Assembly: GCF_030540765.1 (NCBI RefSeq)
Contig: NZ_JAUOEL010000004.1
Location: forward strand, 124,001 to 188,000
Reading direction: 5' to 3'
DNA from: Flavivirga jejuensis
Lineage (GTDB): Bacteria > Bacteroidota > Bacteroidia > Flavobacteriales > Flavobacteriaceae
DNA length: 64,000 bases
Shown: in pieces, positions 63,200 through 64,000 of the stretch
Layout of the letters: every line of letters starts with the position of its first letter
How positions within the stretch are numbered: the first letter of the stretch is position 1
The notes under the pieces: model-generated
Told to the model about the DNA's origin: nothing
What the model saw: only the letters and a program-made list of their open reading frames with translations
Databases searched by the model: none
Position numbers and translations under genes: made by a program

Positions 63200-64000
63200 A
63201 TGCAATTAAAAGACTATACCAAAGAGTTTAAATACAATTGGAAGTTAGCTTCCCCAGTGATGCTTGGTATGTTGGGACATACATTTGTTAGCTTTGTAGA
63301 CAACGTTATGGTAGGACAATTGGGAACTGCCGAACTTGCAGCTGTGTCTTTAGGCAATAGCTTTATGTTTATTGCTATGTCTTTAGGTATTGGTTTTTCT
63401 ACAGCCATCACACCTTTAATAGCAGAGTATGATGCCGCAAAAGATTTTATAAAAGGAAAATCATCCTTTAAACATGGTTTATTTTTGTGTACTGTTTTAG
63501 GCGTATTACTATTTTTAATGGTGTTTTTTGCAAAACCACTTATGTATTTAATGAAACAACCTGTAGAGGTTGTTGAGTTAGCAATTCCGTACTTAGATTT
63601 AGTTGCTTTTTCTTTAATCCCTTTAATTATTTTTCAAGGCTTTAAACAGTTTAGTGATGGACTGTCTATGACTAAATACCCTATGTATTCAACTTTATTA
63701 GGGAATATTATAAATATAGTTTTAAACTATTTATTAATTTTTGGAAAGTTTGGGTTTCCAGAACTAGGTATTGTAGGGGCGGCTTATGGCACGCTGGCGT
63801 CTCGTATTATTATGGTTTGGTATTTATGGTTTTTACTTAAAGGAAATGAGAAATCGAAAGCATTTGTAACACATATTAAGTTTTTTGTTTTAGATAAATT
63901 AATGCTTAAAAAAATCATCAATTTAGGTGCTCCAAGTGCTATGCAAATGTTCTTTGAAGTCGCTATTTTTACTGCTGCTATATGGTTAAGTGGTTTGTTG
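63200..64000 (+). CDS. MATE-family efflux transporter (runs off the right edge)
   Basis: 267 residues visible from the ATG at 63200; the C-terminal half lies outside the window. The N-terminus NWKLASPVMLGMLGHTFVSF, then VDNVMVGQLGTAELAAVSLG, is the standard MATE opening. About seven membrane spans are visible, including FLCTVLGVLLFLMVFFA and IVGAAYGTLASRIIMVWYL. MATE proteins export cationic drugs or metabolites using sodium or proton gradients. The start is supported by family homology and by the -7 element four bases upstream. Confidence 0.92.
   Translation, partial: MQLKDYTKEFKYNWKLASPVMLGMLGHTFVSFVDNVMVGQLGTAELAAVSLGNSFMFIAMSLGIGFSTAITPLIAEYDAAKDFIKGKSSFKHGLFLCTVLGVLLFLMVFFAKPLMYLMKQPVEVVELAIPYLDLVAFSLIPLIIFQGFKQFSDGLSMTKYPMYSTLLGNIINIVLNYLLIFGKFGFPELGIVGAAYGTLASRIIMVWYLWFLLKGNEKSKAFVTHIKFFVLDKLMLKKIINLGAPSAMQMFFEVAIFTAAIWLSGLL

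Overview
The window comes from an AT-rich chromosome of the phylum Bacteroidota, almost certainly family Flavobacteriaceae and probably marine. Direct signs are the Bacteroidota -7 promoter element TAnnTTTG upstream of several genes, type IX secretion C-terminal sorting domains on two proteins, carboxypeptidase-regulatory-like/TonB receptor proteins, a BshC bacillithiol enzyme, flavobacterial DUF families (DUF6146, DUF6787), and an exported GH29 fucosidase. No rRNA, tRNA, CRISPR array, prophage or transposase gene was seen. The first and last genes (a TonB-dependent receptor and a MATE transporter) run off the window edges.

Layout, left to right. 1-2445: minus-strand cluster with a TonB receptor, a His-rich small membrane protein, DUF6787 and DUF6146 proteins, and an unknown exported protein. 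2697-6736: DUF937 protein, serA, serC and an acyl-CoA reductase, divergent from a 2[4Fe-4S] ferredoxin (6813-7166) and a Crp/Fnr regulator. 8428-11432: fucosidase preceded by a 32-bp perfect palindrome, a CMD/AhpD-like protein and a stand-alone AraC DNA-binding domain. 11833-15193: a BBE-type flavoprotein oxidase, a zinc-ribbon PD-(D/E)XK nuclease and a C-terminally shortened regulatory-domain protein. 15569-22412: large TonB receptor, ychF, a transglutaminase-like lipoprotein and a DMT permease. 22523-27251: parE, a 59-residue membrane protein and parC. 27925-30363: methyltransferase, small helix-turn-helix-like protein and a beta-helix lipoprotein. 31354-34492: three-gene surface-protein operon. 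34832-39983: a regulatory-domain protein, then an operon of a PhoX-like lipoprotein with a collagen-like stretch and an imelysin-like/di-haem peroxidase. 40290-48251: bshC, a PLP decarboxylase, guaA, a LysM protein, a DUF922 putative zinc protease and a DUF3820 protein. 48312-50612: a metallo-beta-lactamase/DUF1566/EF-hand fusion. 51588-51821: a six-cysteine exported peptide behind tandem palindromes. 52273-64000: pyrG, yidC, a YwqK-like protein, a triple fasciclin lipoprotein, mnmA, a secreted subtilase, a nitronate monooxygenase-like protein and a MATE transporter.

The intergenic DNA is the most unusual part. Three dispersed non-coding repeat families (called A, B and C here) fill most gaps longer than 300 bp. 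At 30481-30871 a 391-bp element with perfect 16-bp terminal inverted repeats and an 11-bp flanking direct repeat interrupts a copy of family A. Removing the element and one repeat copy restores a sequence that aligns with the uninterrupted copy near 2490. Two further small elements with terminal inverted repeats lie at 15286-15551 and 55918-56079. No transposase gene for them is present in the window.

Most genes are housekeeping or outer-surface functions. Inferred functional groups are serine synthesis (serC, serA), the topoisomerase IV pair, the PhoX-like/peroxidase pair and the surface-protein operon. No single large new system is evident. The best candidates for something undescribed are the nested mobile elements, the MBL-DUF1566-EF-hand fusion, the PhoX-like/peroxidase pair, the zinc-ribbon nuclease and the palindrome-controlled small peptide.
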